Source of the DNA: Thermohalobaculum sp039187815
GTDB taxonomy: Bacteria > Pseudomonadota > Alphaproteobacteria > Rhodobacterales > Rhodobacteraceae
Length of the DNA: 64,000 bases
Reading direction: 5' to 3'
Assembly: GCA_039187815.1 (NCBI GenBank)
Contig: JBCCZI010000004.1
Location: forward strand, 23,079-87,078
Made by a program: the position numbers and the translations under genes
Shown: one piece after another, positions 17,058 to 25,699 of the stretch
Layout of the letters: each line of letters starts with the position of its first letter
Position numbering within the stretch: the first letter of the stretch is position 1
The notes under the pieces: model-generated
What the model saw: only the letters and a program-made list of their open reading frames with translations
What the model was told of the DNA's origin: nothing
Database searches by the model: none

Positions 17058-18181
17058 GCCTCGACCGCCACGATCTGCTCGGCGGCCAGCCCGTCCCGGC
17101 GTGCTAGGGCCGCCACCGGGGCATGCAGCGCCGGGTCCAGGAACGTCTCGCGGCGCTGGACAAAGCGTGGATAGACCGTCAGCCGCTCGGCCAGCGCAAA
17201 GCCCGACGCCGCGCAGCTTTGCGCAAGCCCCGCGATCTCGGGCCACTGGTGCTGGGGGTTGATGAAGTCGATGGTCACCGGCGAGATCCCGCCCCAATCG
17301 TTGATCCCGGCGGCGAGATAGTCGATATGGCGCTCGCTGAGATTGGGCGGGGCCTGGAGGCTGATCTCGGGCGGCAGCAGGATCCGCGCCACGGCCAGGG
17401 TGCGCAGCATGTCCGCAAGCAGGGGCTCGGGATGGTGCGCCATGGCGATATCGGGTTTGCGCTGGAAGTTTTGGATGATGACTTCCTGGATGTGCCCATG
17501 GCGGCGATGGGTGGCGGCGATGGCCTCCAGCGCCTCGACACGTTCGGCCCAGGTCTCGCCGATTCCGATCAGCAGGCCCGTGGTGAACGGCACCTTGTGT
17601 CGCCCCGCCCGCTCGAGCGTGCGCAGGCGCTGCACGGGCACCTTGTCGGGGCAGGCGTGATGCGCCATCCCCGGTTTGGTGAGCCGCCGGCTGACGGTCT
17701 CGAGCATCATGCCCATCGAGGCGGCGACCGGGCGGAGGCGCGCGATCTCGTCCTCCTCCAGCGTGCCGGCATTCACATGGGGCAGGAGCGTCGTCTCGCG
17801 CATCACCAACGCGCCCATCTCGGCCAGATAGTCGGACATGCGCGCATAGCCGAGCCGCGCGAGGCCGAGGCGCGCCTTCTCATAGCGCAGCTCCGGCCGC
17901 TCGCCGAGGCTGAACAGCAGCTCCTTGCAGCCCTGGGCCTCGCCCCGCTTGGCCAAACGCAGCACAGCATCTGGGTCGAGGATCGAGGCCGCCGGATCGT
18001 CCGGGTGTTTGACGAAGGTGCAATAGGCGCAGGTGTCCCTGCACATGTTCGTCAGCGGCACGAACACCTTGCGCGAATAGGTGATCGTCTTGCCCCACGC
18101 CGCGTCTCGGATGGCCGATGCCTCTGCCATCGCTTCGGCAAGCGGCATATCCGGCGCGGCGCGCGTCAGCAGAGTGTCCAT
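17054..18181 (-). CDS. cofG: Fo synthase subunit 1, radical SAM
   Basis: First gene of the F420 operon, 375 aa. The radical SAM cluster motif is CRDTCAYC, preceded by TYSRKVFVPLTNM. GCKELLFSLGERPE, LPHVNAGTL and FTTGLLIGIGETWAERVEALEAI are CofG phrases. It closes the deazaflavin ring of Fo. The promoter must lie in the 91 bases before it: an AT-rich segment there contains a TTGACT -35-like element (18226-18231), but I could not fix a -10. Confidence 0.93.
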   Translation of the reverse strand: MDTLLTRAAPDMPLAEAMAEASAIRDAAWGKTITYSRKVFVPLTNMCRDTCAYCTFVKHPDDPAASILDPDAVLRLAKRGEAQGCKELLFSLGERPELRYEKARLGLARLGYARMSDYLAEMGALVMRETTLLPHVNAGTLEEDEIARLRPVAASMGMMLETVSRRLTKPGMAHHACPDKVPVQRLRTLERAGRHKVPFTTGLLIGIGETWAERVEALEAIAATHRRHGHIQEVIIQNFQRKPDIAMAHHPEPLLADMLRTLAVARILLPPEISLQAPPNLSERHIDYLAAGINDWGGISPVTIDFINPQHQWPEIAGLAQSCAASGFALAERLTVYPRFVQRRETFLDPALHAPVAALARRDGLAAEQIVAVEA

Positions 18182-18272
18182 ATGCCATCCCGCAATTGGC
18201 TCTCTGCAAACTCTGACTTAATTTTTTCCAACCAGTCAAATTTTTTGTGCATGCGCGAGGGCGCCTGCGACG

Positions 18273-20810
18273 TCAGAGGAAGAGACCACCCTCAAAGGCG
18301 CTTTCGCTGCGCTCGACATTCTCGGGGCTTTCCGAGAAGGCCAGCAACAGGGAGACCGTGTCGAGGGCGCCGCTCTCCACCTGCTCGGTCCAAAAGCCAA
18401 GGCCCGCCGCATCGGGCGCACGGTCGAGCACGTTCTCGAAGAAGGCGGTGACCAGGGCCTCGGGCTCGGGCGCCGCGCCGAAAATGGCGGCGAACTCCGC
18501 GCTGAGCACAAAGGCGTCGGCGACACCATTGAGGCCGAGCGCGCCCTCGACCGCCTCCTGCCAGAACTGCAGGCCGCCCGCATCGGGCGTGCGCCCCAGG
18601 GCCGCGACAAAGAGCCGAAATGTCGCGGTCAGCGCGGCGTTCTCCACATCGAGGAACAGCACGCCATCGGTGAAGGCGACCCGCTCGATCCCAAACAGCT
18701 CGTCCTGGCCGAGGCCGCCGATCTCGGCCGCAAGCGCCGCGCCGAGCGACAGCGTCACATCGCTGCGCGCAAGGTCATAGCGCAGGAGATCGTCGCCGAG
18801 CCCGCCATGCAGCACATCATCGCCCGGTGTGGCGGTCAGCGTATCGTCTCCGCCAAGCGCCAGGATCGTGTCGGCGCCGTCTGTGCCGGAGAGCGCCTCC
18901 GGTACCGCAGCGCCCAGCATCGTGGGGCGAAAGATGTCGAGCATCAGGCTGTCGCCTCGGGTTTCGAGCGCCACGCGCGCGCCATCGCTGGCCGGCAGAA
19001 GCTGCGCGCCGGGGCTGAGCGCGCCCTCCGCCTCTGCAACCGCCAGGCTGAGGCCGCGCAGATCGGTCGGGATCTCGGGCAGCCGCAGATCGACGGTGAT
19101 GGCGTCGAGGGCGAAGTCCGCGTCTCCGGTCACATCGATGCGGTCGCGCCGCCCGGTCTCGAGATCGGCGAGATCGAGGGACAGCGTCGCTCCTGGGCTC
19201 AGCGACACTGCGCCGTCCACCAACAGCCGTCCGGTGCCCTCGCCTGCGACCTCCAAGAGGCCCGACAGCGTCAGATCGCCGCCCAGCGTCCCGTTGCCGA
19301 GCAGCCGGCCACTGTCCCCGACCACCACCGTATCCGCGCGGGCCTCGGCGCCCTGGCGGATCTCGAGCGCGCCCGTGCCGCCGGTCGCCGGATCGATCGC
19401 TCCGCTGCCAAGCGTGCCTTCGGCGCCGATCAACAGCGTGCTGCCGGTGGCCAGGAGCGAGCCTTCGCCCATCACCGTGACCAGACCGCTCGACCCGGCG
19501 GCGTTGGCGATGGCAACGGCGCTGTTTTGCCCGGTGGTCTCGACGCGGGCCCCGTCCTCGATACGGAGCTGGCCGGCGCTGCCCGAATAGGCGCCCACGG
19601 TCAGGATCCCCGCCGCGCCAACGCCCGCGCCGAGCCCGGCCGTACCCTCGAGCACCAGGCTCGTCCCCTCGCCGGTGACCAGCGCCAGCCCCTCGGCCCC
19701 GGTACCGCCCGGCGAGCCGAGGCCGATGGCCACCACGGGGAAGGCATCATCCGCGCCGTCGACCGCCAGAACTGCCCCATCGGTCAGCAGCAGCTCGCCC
19801 CGCCCGCGCTCTCCGACAAAGAGCTGCGAGCTGCGGTTCTCCTCGAACCCGGGGAGTTGGTCCGAGACCACATCGAGCCGCGATCCCGCCCCCTCGATCA
19901 CTAGGAGGCCCGTCGTCTGCTCCTCGCGCCCGATGCTGACCCGCGCGCCGACACGGTTGCCTTCGCTGGTGACCGAGACCGTGCCGCCCGAGCGGATCTC
20001 GAGCACATTCTCGCCCGTCCCGCCGATGGCTTGCTGTCCAATCTCAAGCGCGGCATCCTCGCCAACGACAGAGATCGCCCCGCCGTTCTGGACGGTGGCA
20101 AAGCCCGATCCACCACGATAGCCGAGGCTGAGATAGGGGCCGTTGAACAGGTTGTCGGCGGTCGGCATGTCGCCGATCACGGGCGCATCGTCCGAGGGCC
20201 CGGTCTGGAAGAGATTGAGCACCGAGCCGGGCCCATCGACCAGCAGCACCCCCGTCGAGCCGTAATTGCGCCCGAGGCTGAAGACCGGCACGTCATAGGT
20301 CGACTGTGGATCGTTCTGGACGTTGACCGTGCCGCCATTGGTGATCTCGATCCGGCCATAGGAGCCGGCATCGCGCCCGGCGCGCAGAAACCCCGCATAG
20401 CCGGTATAGGTGGTGAAGTTCCCAAAGGCGTCGGAGGCAGTCAGCACCGTGCCGGGGCCATCGACTTGGAGCAGGCCATCGGAGCCGGCGGAGCGGCCGA
20501 CGACGATGAAGAACCCATTGGCCTCGGCGCCGTTGGTCAGGGCGAGCTGTCCCTCGCCTGCGCGCCCGACATTGATGTTGCCGGCACCGCCCGTTGCGGT
20601 CAGCGCCGAGCCCGGCCCGTCCACGGTAACAAGGCCGCGCGATCCGGATGAGATCCCGATCTCCACCGCGTTGTAGCCGAAGGACAGCGCGGGGTTGGTC
20701 GTGACCGTCAGCGCACTGCCATCGTCGATGACCAGCGAGCCGGTGCCGGTGCGCCCGATTTGGGCGAGGCTCGGGCCGACCAGAGCGTCTCCGCTGCTTG
20801 CGACTGCCAT
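18273..20810 (-). CDS. repetitive beta-strand protein with RTX-like repeats and DUF4214
   Basis: Chosen to start at the ATG 5 nt after GGAGG, giving 845 aa. About 18 imperfect repeats of GSxGxLxVDGPGSxLT type run through the first 550 residues, as in beta-helical adhesin-like proteins. Then come calcium-binding, RTX-like glycine/aspartate repeats (GADTILALGGDDTLTATPGD, then HGGLGDDLL) and a DUF4214 segment with two RTPDAGGLQFW/RAPDAAGLGFW modules at the C-terminus. There is no signal peptide and no autotransporter barrel, so type I secretion is the likely route. No transporter genes are near. Probably a surface or secreted structural protein. Confidence 0.8.
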   Translation of the reverse strand: MAVASSGDALVGPSLAQIGRTGTGSLVIDDGSALTVTTNPALSFGYNAVEIGISSGSRGLVTVDGPGSALTATGGAGNINVGRAGEGQLALTNGAEANGFFIVVGRSAGSDGLLQVDGPGTVLTASDAFGNFTTYTGYAGFLRAGRDAGSYGRIEITNGGTVNVQNDPQSTYDVPVFSLGRNYGSTGVLLVDGPGSVLNLFQTGPSDDAPVIGDMPTADNLFNGPYLSLGYRGGSGFATVQNGGAISVVGEDAALEIGQQAIGGTGENVLEIRSGGTVSVTSEGNRVGARVSIGREEQTTGLLVIEGAGSRLDVVSDQLPGFEENRSSQLFVGERGRGELLLTDGAVLAVDGADDAFPVVAIGLGSPGGTGAEGLALVTGEGTSLVLEGTAGLGAGVGAAGILTVGAYSGSAGQLRIEDGARVETTGQNSAVAIANAAGSSGLVTVMGEGSLLATGSTLLIGAEGTLGSGAIDPATGGTGALEIRQGAEARADTVVVGDSGRLLGNGTLGGDLTLSGLLEVAGEGTGRLLVDGAVSLSPGATLSLDLADLETGRRDRIDVTGDADFALDAITVDLRLPEIPTDLRGLSLAVAEAEGALSPGAQLLPASDGARVALETRGDSLMLDIFRPTMLGAAVPEALSGTDGADTILALGGDDTLTATPGDDVLHGGLGDDLLRYDLARSDVTLSLGAALAAEIGGLGQDELFGIERVAFTDGVLFLDVENAALTATFRLFVAALGRTPDAGGLQFWQEAVEGALGLNGVADAFVLSAEFAAIFGAAPEPEALVTAFFENVLDRAPDAAGLGFWTEQVESGALDTVSLLLAFSESPENVERSESAFEGGLFL

Positions 20811-21107
20811 TGCGTCCTCCCCGGATCGGTTCACGGCCCCAGCCTAGCGGCTTGCGGAGAGGCGGCCAACGCCAGAGGCTCGGCGCCTCCTTCACATTTG
20901 ACCTGGCCGGCGCGGGACGCGGTCTGTCACGCCCGAGCAAAGCACCGACCGATCACTCGTAAATCGTCCAGGAGATGGCGCCAAACTGTGATGGAGACCT
21001 AGCCAAATTGGTTCAGAACGGGTCATCGTCGACAAGTCTTATTGGATTCGACGCAAAACTGTTAAATGCCATTGATACCCGGCAGCCTGAGAAATCAGGA
21101 GGCTGTG
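20811..21107. other. intergenic region between repetitive protein and phnC
   Basis: Nearly 300 bases separate the divergent start of the repetitive protein gene from phnC. No gene is supported. The region includes the phnC promoter and the leader hairpin described at 21083-21105. CTGTCAC-like pieces near 20926 and 20988 do not form a convincing Pho box. Confidence 0.5.
21083..21105 (+). promoter_or_regulatory. leader hairpin sequestering the phnC ribosome-binding site
   Basis: CAG-CCTGA (21083-21090) can pair with TCAGG and CTG (21095-21099 and 21103-21105), closed by a GAAA tetraloop and with a 3-base bulge. The AGGAGG Shine-Dalgarno (21097-21102) sits in its 3' arm, 5 nt before the TTG start of phnC. 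Such a hairpin would lower translation initiation. The pairing is seen; a regulatory role is inference. Confidence 0.4.
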
Positions 21108-21938
21108 TTGCTGACCGTAAAATCAGTGTCGAAAACCTTTGGCGCGGTGCCCGCCCTGAAAGGCTTGTCCTTTTCGGCCGACAAGCCGCAGATCATCGGG
21201 ATCATCGGTCGCTCTGGGGCGGGTAAGTCAACCTTTCTGCGCGTGATGAACCGGATGACCGATGCCTCGGGCGGAGAGCTGATGGTCGACGGCACCGATG
21301 TGCTTGGCTTGCGCGGTCGTGCCAAGATGGACTGGCAGCGCAACTGCGCGATGATTTTCCAGCAGTTCAATCTGGTGCCGCGGCTCGATGTGATCACCAA
21401 TGTGATTCTCGGCCGGCTCAACCAGCAATCGGCGCTGCGCTCGTCGCTGATGTTCTTTTCCGCCGCCGAGCGGTACGAGGCTCTGCGCCTGCTCGACCGA
21501 TTTGGCGTGGCCGAGACCGCGTTGCAGCGCGCCGAGACCCTCTCGGGCGGCCAGCAACAGCGCGTCGCGATCTGCCGCGCGATGATGCAGCAACCGACGT
21601 TTATCCTGGCCGACGAGCCGATCGCCTCGCTCGATCCGCTGAATGCCCGGCTGGTGATGGAAGCGCTGCACAAGATCAATCGCGAAGAGAAGATCACCAT
21701 CATCTGCAACCTGCACACGCTGGATACGGCACGCACCTACTGCGACCGGATCATCGGCATGCGGGCGGGCGAGAAGGTGTTCGACGACACGCCAGACGCG
21801 CTGACCGACGCCATGGCCCGCGAGATCTATGGGGCCGAAGCAGAAGCGGCCTTTGAGGGCTCCATCACCTCGACTGCGCTCGGCGGATCGGACGCCGTCG
21901 AGCCTCCTCGTGCCATCGCCGCTGCTGGCGTGCACTAA
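21108..21938 (+). CDS. phnC: phosphonate ABC transporter ATP-binding protein
   Basis: The AGGAGG 5 nt upstream points to the TTG at 21108 (276 aa), rather than the ATG at 21066, which would place the Shine-Dalgarno inside the gene. Walker A is GRSGAGKS, the signature LSGGQQQR and Walker B FILADE, and the length fits PhnC. RGRAKMDWQRNCAMIFQQFN is typical of PhnC proteins. It energises import of phosphonates or phosphate analogues with PhnD and the two PhnE permeases encoded next. No C-P lyase genes are in the window, so how the imported compound is used is not shown. Confidence 0.9.
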   Translation: MLTVKSVSKTFGAVPALKGLSFSADKPQIIGIIGRSGAGKSTFLRVMNRMTDASGGELMVDGTDVLGLRGRAKMDWQRNCAMIFQQFNLVPRLDVITNVILGRLNQQSALRSSLMFFSAAERYEALRLLDRFGVAETALQRAETLSGGQQQRVAICRAMMQQPTFILADEPIASLDPLNARLVMEALHKINREEKITIICNLHTLDTARTYCDRIIGMRAGEKVFDDTPDALTDAMAREIYGAEAEAAFEGSITSTALGGSDAVEPPRAIAAAGVH

Positions 21939-21980
21939 CCCAGGCGCCGTGAGCGCCCACCACCAATCCGGAGATATCCT

Positions 21981-22931
21981 ATGACCAGCATGATCGCTCG
22001 CGTCGCCGCTATGGTTGCGGTGACATCCGTCGCCACGGCCGCCTATGCCATCGACTACAAGGGCCCGACCTTCGACCTGGCCTCGGTTCAGCCCGAGTTC
22101 CGCATCGGCTTCCTCGGCGACGAGGCCGCCCAGGACATCATCGCCCGCAACGAATGCCTCGAGGACTATATCGAAGCGGCGTTTAAGGTCCCGGCCAAGA
22201 TGTTCACGTTCAAGGACTATGCCGGCACCATGGAGAGCTTTGCTGGTGGCAATCTCGACTACACCTGGTTCGGCTCCTCGGGCTATGCCGGCCTCTATCT
22301 GCAGAACCCCGATATCGGTGAGCCGATCATGACCCGCATGCAGCCGACGGGCGACACGGGCTATTACTCGGTGATGGTGACCCGCGCCGACAGCGGCATC
22401 GAGACGCTTGAGGACATGAAGGGCAAGTCGCTGGGCTTTGCTGATCCGAACTCGACCTCGGGTTACCTGATCCCTTCAATCGAGCTGGTCGACAAGCTGG
22501 GCAGCCTCAACGCCTACTTCTCGGAAACCGGCTTCCAGGGCGGCCATGAGAATGGCGTGCTGGCCGTGCTGAACGGCGATGTGGACGCGGCCGTGACCTG
22601 GGTGTCGGGCGTTGGCGCCTGGGAAGAGGGCTACACCTCGGGCAACCTGCGCAAGATGGTCGACAAGGGCATCCTGAACATGGATGACATCACCCAGATC
22701 TGGTCGTCGAACCTGATCCCGAACGGCCCGATCGTGGTGCGCAAAGAGCTGCCGCAGGAGGCCAAGGACACCCTGCTCGGCATGAAGCAGTGGATCCTGA
22801 AGAACGATCCAGAGTGCAACGAGAACATCGCCAACGGCATCGTCAAGGCGTGGGTGCCGGTCGACCACTCGTTCTACGATGTGATCGTGAAGGCCCGTAA
22901 GGCCAAGATCGAAGCGGCCAAGCAGAACTGA
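21981..22931 (+). CDS. phnD: phosphonate ABC transporter substrate-binding protein
   Basis: A 316-aa periplasmic binding protein with an N-terminal signal peptide (MTSMIARVAAMVAVTSVATA, cleavage after AYA). FRIGFLGDEAAQDIIARNEC and GKSLGFADPNSTSGYLIPSI are PhnD-family phrases; the SxTSG segment contacts the phosphonate or phosphate group in the family. It lies 42 bases after phnC and is followed by a strong hairpin that may set a high PhnD to permease ratio. Confidence 0.92.
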   Translation: MTSMIARVAAMVAVTSVATAAYAIDYKGPTFDLASVQPEFRIGFLGDEAAQDIIARNECLEDYIEAAFKVPAKMFTFKDYAGTMESFAGGNLDYTWFGSSGYAGLYLQNPDIGEPIMTRMQPTGDTGYYSVMVTRADSGIETLEDMKGKSLGFADPNSTSGYLIPSIELVDKLGSLNAYFSETGFQGGHENGVLAVLNGDVDAAVTWVSGVGAWEEGYTSGNLRKMVDKGILNMDDITQIWSSNLIPNGPIVVRKELPQEAKDTLLGMKQWILKNDPECNENIANGIVKAWVPVDHSFYDVIVKARKAKIEAAKQN

Positions 22932-22944
22932 TCACGTCTTTCCC

Positions 22945-22976
22945 GGGTCGCGCGGTCCGCCGTGCGACCCTTTCTT
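22945..22976 (+). terminator. intrinsic terminator or attenuator between phnD and phnE
   Basis: GGGTCGCGCGG (22945-22955) pairs with CCGTGCGACCC (22960-22970): 11 bp with one G-U, around a TCCG loop, then TTTCTT. It lies inside the phn operon, so it probably causes partial termination or protects the upstream phnCD transcript rather than ending the operon. Confidence 0.65.
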
Positions 22977-22990
22977 ATGCGCGAGGCCCT

Positions 22991-23848
22991 ATGGTCGACG
23001 TCCTGCCCCAGCATCTCGGACAGCTCGAGACCGAGTTGCAGCGCCTGCAGCGCCGCAAGAGCACCTACACGGTCATCGGCATTGCGATCGCGGCGGTCAT
23101 CGCCTTTGTTGGCATCGACATGGCCAATTCGGCGAACGCAACACCGTTCAGCCAGGGCATCTCCAAGATCTTCGACTTCCCGATCGACATGATCGGCATG
23201 GCCTACGAGCTGGGGTTCACCCGCTGGCTCGGCCGGGTGGGCGAGTTCGTGCCCGACCTGATCCTCACGCTGAACATGGCCTTGCTGTCGACGCTGCTCG
23301 GCTTTGTGTTCGCGGTGATCTTCGCCTGTTTCGCCTCGCGCAACATCATGCGCAACGCCACGGTGGTGATGGTGACGCGGCGGATGCTGGATCTCTTCCG
23401 GTCGTTCCCCGAGATCGTGATCGCGCTGATCTTTCTCTACCTGATGGGCAAGAGCCTGCTGCCGGCGGTGATCGCGATCTGGATCCACACCACGGGCGCG
23501 CTCGGCAAGCTGTTCTCCGAGGCCATCGAGAACATCGACAACAAACCGCTCGAGGGGCTCGAATCCACCGGCGGGAGCTGGATCAGCCGCGTGCGTTTCG
23601 GGGTGTTTCCCCAGGTGATGCCGCTCTTCTTCAGCTATGCGATCTTGCGGCTCGAGATCAATGTGCGGGCCTCGACCATTCTCGGCTTCTTTGGCGCCGG
23701 CGGCATCGGTCAGGCGCTCTCGACCATGATCCAATGGCGCGATGGGGCGCGGGTGACCGCGATCTTCGTGCTGCTCGTCGTGACCATCGTGGCGCTTGAC
23801 TACCTGTCGGACTGGATCCGCTCGAAACTTGTTGGGAAACGCAGATGA
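22991..23848 (+). CDS. phnE: phosphonate ABC transporter permease
   Basis: A 285-aa permease with a hydrophilic N-terminus and about six helices. The EAA-type loop reads EAIENIDNKPLEGLESTGGS, followed by GVFPQVMPLFFSYAILRLE, typical of PhnE. It starts just after the hairpin that separates it from phnD. Its stop overlaps the start of the second permease by ATGA, so the two are made together and likely form a heterodimeric channel. Confidence 0.9.
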   Translation: MVDVLPQHLGQLETELQRLQRRKSTYTVIGIAIAAVIAFVGIDMANSANATPFSQGISKIFDFPIDMIGMAYELGFTRWLGRVGEFVPDLILTLNMALLSTLLGFVFAVIFACFASRNIMRNATVVMVTRRMLDLFRSFPEIVIALIFLYLMGKSLLPAVIAIWIHTTGALGKLFSEAIENIDNKPLEGLESTGGSWISRVRFGVFPQVMPLFFSYAILRLEINVRASTILGFFGAGGIGQALSTMIQWRDGARVTAIFVLLVVTIVALDYLSDWIRSKLVGKRR

Positions 23849-25212
23849 GCACGACCACGGAGCAGCCCCGGCTCGAGGCCATCGGCGCGGATGTGGAGCG
23901 CGCCGCCACGCGCTATCGCTATTACTTCTTTGCGGTGCTCTCGGTGGTCGTCGGCTATCTGGCCGTCTCGTGGGTGCAGTTCGACATCGGCAGCGTCGTG
24001 CAGAAATGGCGCCCGGACCGCGCCGCGCTGTTCGTGCTCGACACCTATGCACACAAAGACCACGTCACTATGCGCTGGAAGACCCCCGAGGAGATCAAGG
24101 TCGCCTTTGAGGGCGGCCACCGCGAGGTCTATGACCCCAAGCCCGACTGGTTCGTCGAGGCCCCCGATGGCGGGCGCGTGGTGAACTTCGACAATGGCGG
24201 CACGATCACGCTCTACGACACCTTCGTCACCATGAGCTGGCCGGACCGGGACGAGACCTTCGAGTTCCGCCTGAACGACGACCGCAAACCCTATGTGGTG
24301 GGGTATGAGAACCGGCTCGAGGATCTGCCGGAGTGGATGCGCCAGACCAAGAACAAGATCGAGATCCGCCCCTCGCTCTATGAGCGCCTGCAGGTCGGCA
24401 CGCTCAAGGTCGAGGTGCACCGCTACGAGTTCGGCTGGAAGTACTTCTGGTTCGATTTCGACAGCCCGCTGGTCGGCTATGGGTTTCTCGATGCCATCGG
24501 CCTGATGCTCTCGAGCGACCGGGTCGTGCCCGAGATGTCGAACACCCGCCTGGTCTGGACCGAGTTTCGCGACAACGCGATCTGGCAGCACGGCACCGTG
24601 CTCTATGCCATGCTCGAGACGATCTTCATGGCGCTGCTCGGCACCATGATCGCCGCCGGCGTGGGCCTGCCGCTCGCCTTTATGGCCGCGCGCAACGTAC
24701 AGCCGGTGATGGCCATGCGCTTTGCGCTCCGCCGCCTGTTCGACCTGCTCCGCGGCATCGACACGTTGATCTGGTCGCTGATCTTCCTGCGCGCTTTCGG
24801 GCCGGGGCTGTTCACCGGCATCTTTGCCATCGCCTTCACCGACACCGGCACGCTCGGCAAGCTCATGTCCGAGGCCATCGAGAACGCCGATGACAAGCAG
24901 CGCGAGGGCATCCAGTCGACCGGCGCCAGCAAAATCCAGCAGCACCGCTTTGGCATCCTGCCGCAGATCATGCCTGTCTTCATCTCGCAGTCGCTCTACT
25001 ACCTGGAATCGAACACCCGCGGTGCGGTGATCATTGGCGCGATGGGCGCGGGCGGCATCGGGCTCCAGTTCCTGGGCGCGCTGCAGACGGGCAACGACTT
25101 CGAGAACGTCGCCTATATGGCGCTCTTGGTTCTGGTGACGGTCATCGCCATGGACGCCATGTCGGCCCGGCTGCGCTCGATCCTGATCGGCATCGACACC
25201 CGCTCCAAGTAA
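23845..25212 (+). CDS. phnE: phosphonate ABC transporter permease, long form
   Basis: A 455-aa permease, about 170 residues longer than its partner. After the first membrane segment (YYFFAVLSVVVGYLAVSWVQ, about residues 31-50) comes a charged, probably periplasmic insert of roughly 200 residues. The usual permease core follows, with the EAA loop EAIENADDKQREGIQSTGAS and GILPQIMPVFISQSLYYLE. Long second PhnE proteins occur with a short PhnE in some marine alphaproteobacteria. The insert has no motif I recognise. Confidence 0.88.
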   Translation: MSTTTEQPRLEAIGADVERAATRYRYYFFAVLSVVVGYLAVSWVQFDIGSVVQKWRPDRAALFVLDTYAHKDHVTMRWKTPEEIKVAFEGGHREVYDPKPDWFVEAPDGGRVVNFDNGGTITLYDTFVTMSWPDRDETFEFRLNDDRKPYVVGYENRLEDLPEWMRQTKNKIEIRPSLYERLQVGTLKVEVHRYEFGWKYFWFDFDSPLVGYGFLDAIGLMLSSDRVVPEMSNTRLVWTEFRDNAIWQHGTVLYAMLETIFMALLGTMIAAGVGLPLAFMAARNVQPVMAMRFALRRLFDLLRGIDTLIWSLIFLRAFGPGLFTGIFAIAFTDTGTLGKLMSEAIENADDKQREGIQSTGASKIQQHRFGILPQIMPVFISQSLYYLESNTRGAVIIGAMGAGGIGLQFLGALQTGNDFENVAYMALLVLVTVIAMDAMSARLRSILIGIDTRSK

Positions 25213-25231
25213 TCCCCGAAAGGAAACCGAC

Positions 25232-25579
25232 ATGACCCGCATGCTCGCCGTGGCCCTTGTGCTTTTTGCTCCGCCCGCACTGGCGCAACAACAGCAGGCC
25301 GGCAACGAGGCCAGCACCAACACCGAAGAGACCTTTCAGGCGCTGATCGACCAGTGTGACGATACAGACGCGTTGATGCTTCGGGCGCGCATCCGCCTGC
25401 AGATCCCGCGCACGACTGAGGACGCGGCGACCACGGCCCAAGGCATGCTGGACGAGGCCTTTTCCAAATGCGGCGCCGGTGACCTGGACGGCGCCAAGGC
25501 GATGCTGCAAGAGGCGCTCGAGATCGCCGAAGTCGGTGCCACCGAGATCTTCGGGACCGACGCCTCCACACCCAACTGA
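25232..25579 (+). CDS. small secreted protein at end of phn operon
   Basis: A 115-aa protein with a signal peptide (MTRMLAVALVLFAPPALA, cut before QQQQ). The mature part is acidic and mostly helical with a C-terminal AKAMLQEALEIAEVGATEIF. Two cysteines (CDDTD and KCGAG) might form a disulfide. It follows phnE by 19 bases with an AAGGAAA ribosome-binding site, so it is most likely in the same transcript. I do not recognise a family. A periplasmic accessory to the transporter is possible but only inferred from position. Confidence 0.65.
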   Translation: MTRMLAVALVLFAPPALAQQQQAGNEASTNTEETFQALIDQCDDTDALMLRARIRLQIPRTTEDAATTAQGMLDEAFSKCGAGDLDGAKAMLQEALEIAEVGATEIFGTDASTPN

Positions 25580-25699
25580 TCTCGCCTGCGGATGCTGCGG
25601 GGAGGGTCCCTCGCAGTACGCCTGGGGTGACCGTCTCCGCCGGCAAAAACAGTCAGGCCCGAGGATAGACACAGCCAAGATCGGCCTACATTCCAAGCT

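Noticed and set aside
20926..21080. Pho box upstream of phnC
   Set aside because: Only scattered CTGT-like halves are present; spacing and second halves do not fit the consensus.
21081..21110. Thiamine (THI-box) riboswitch because of CTGAGA
   Set aside because: The rest of the conserved core, such as the ACCTGA region and helix order, is missing and the element is too short.
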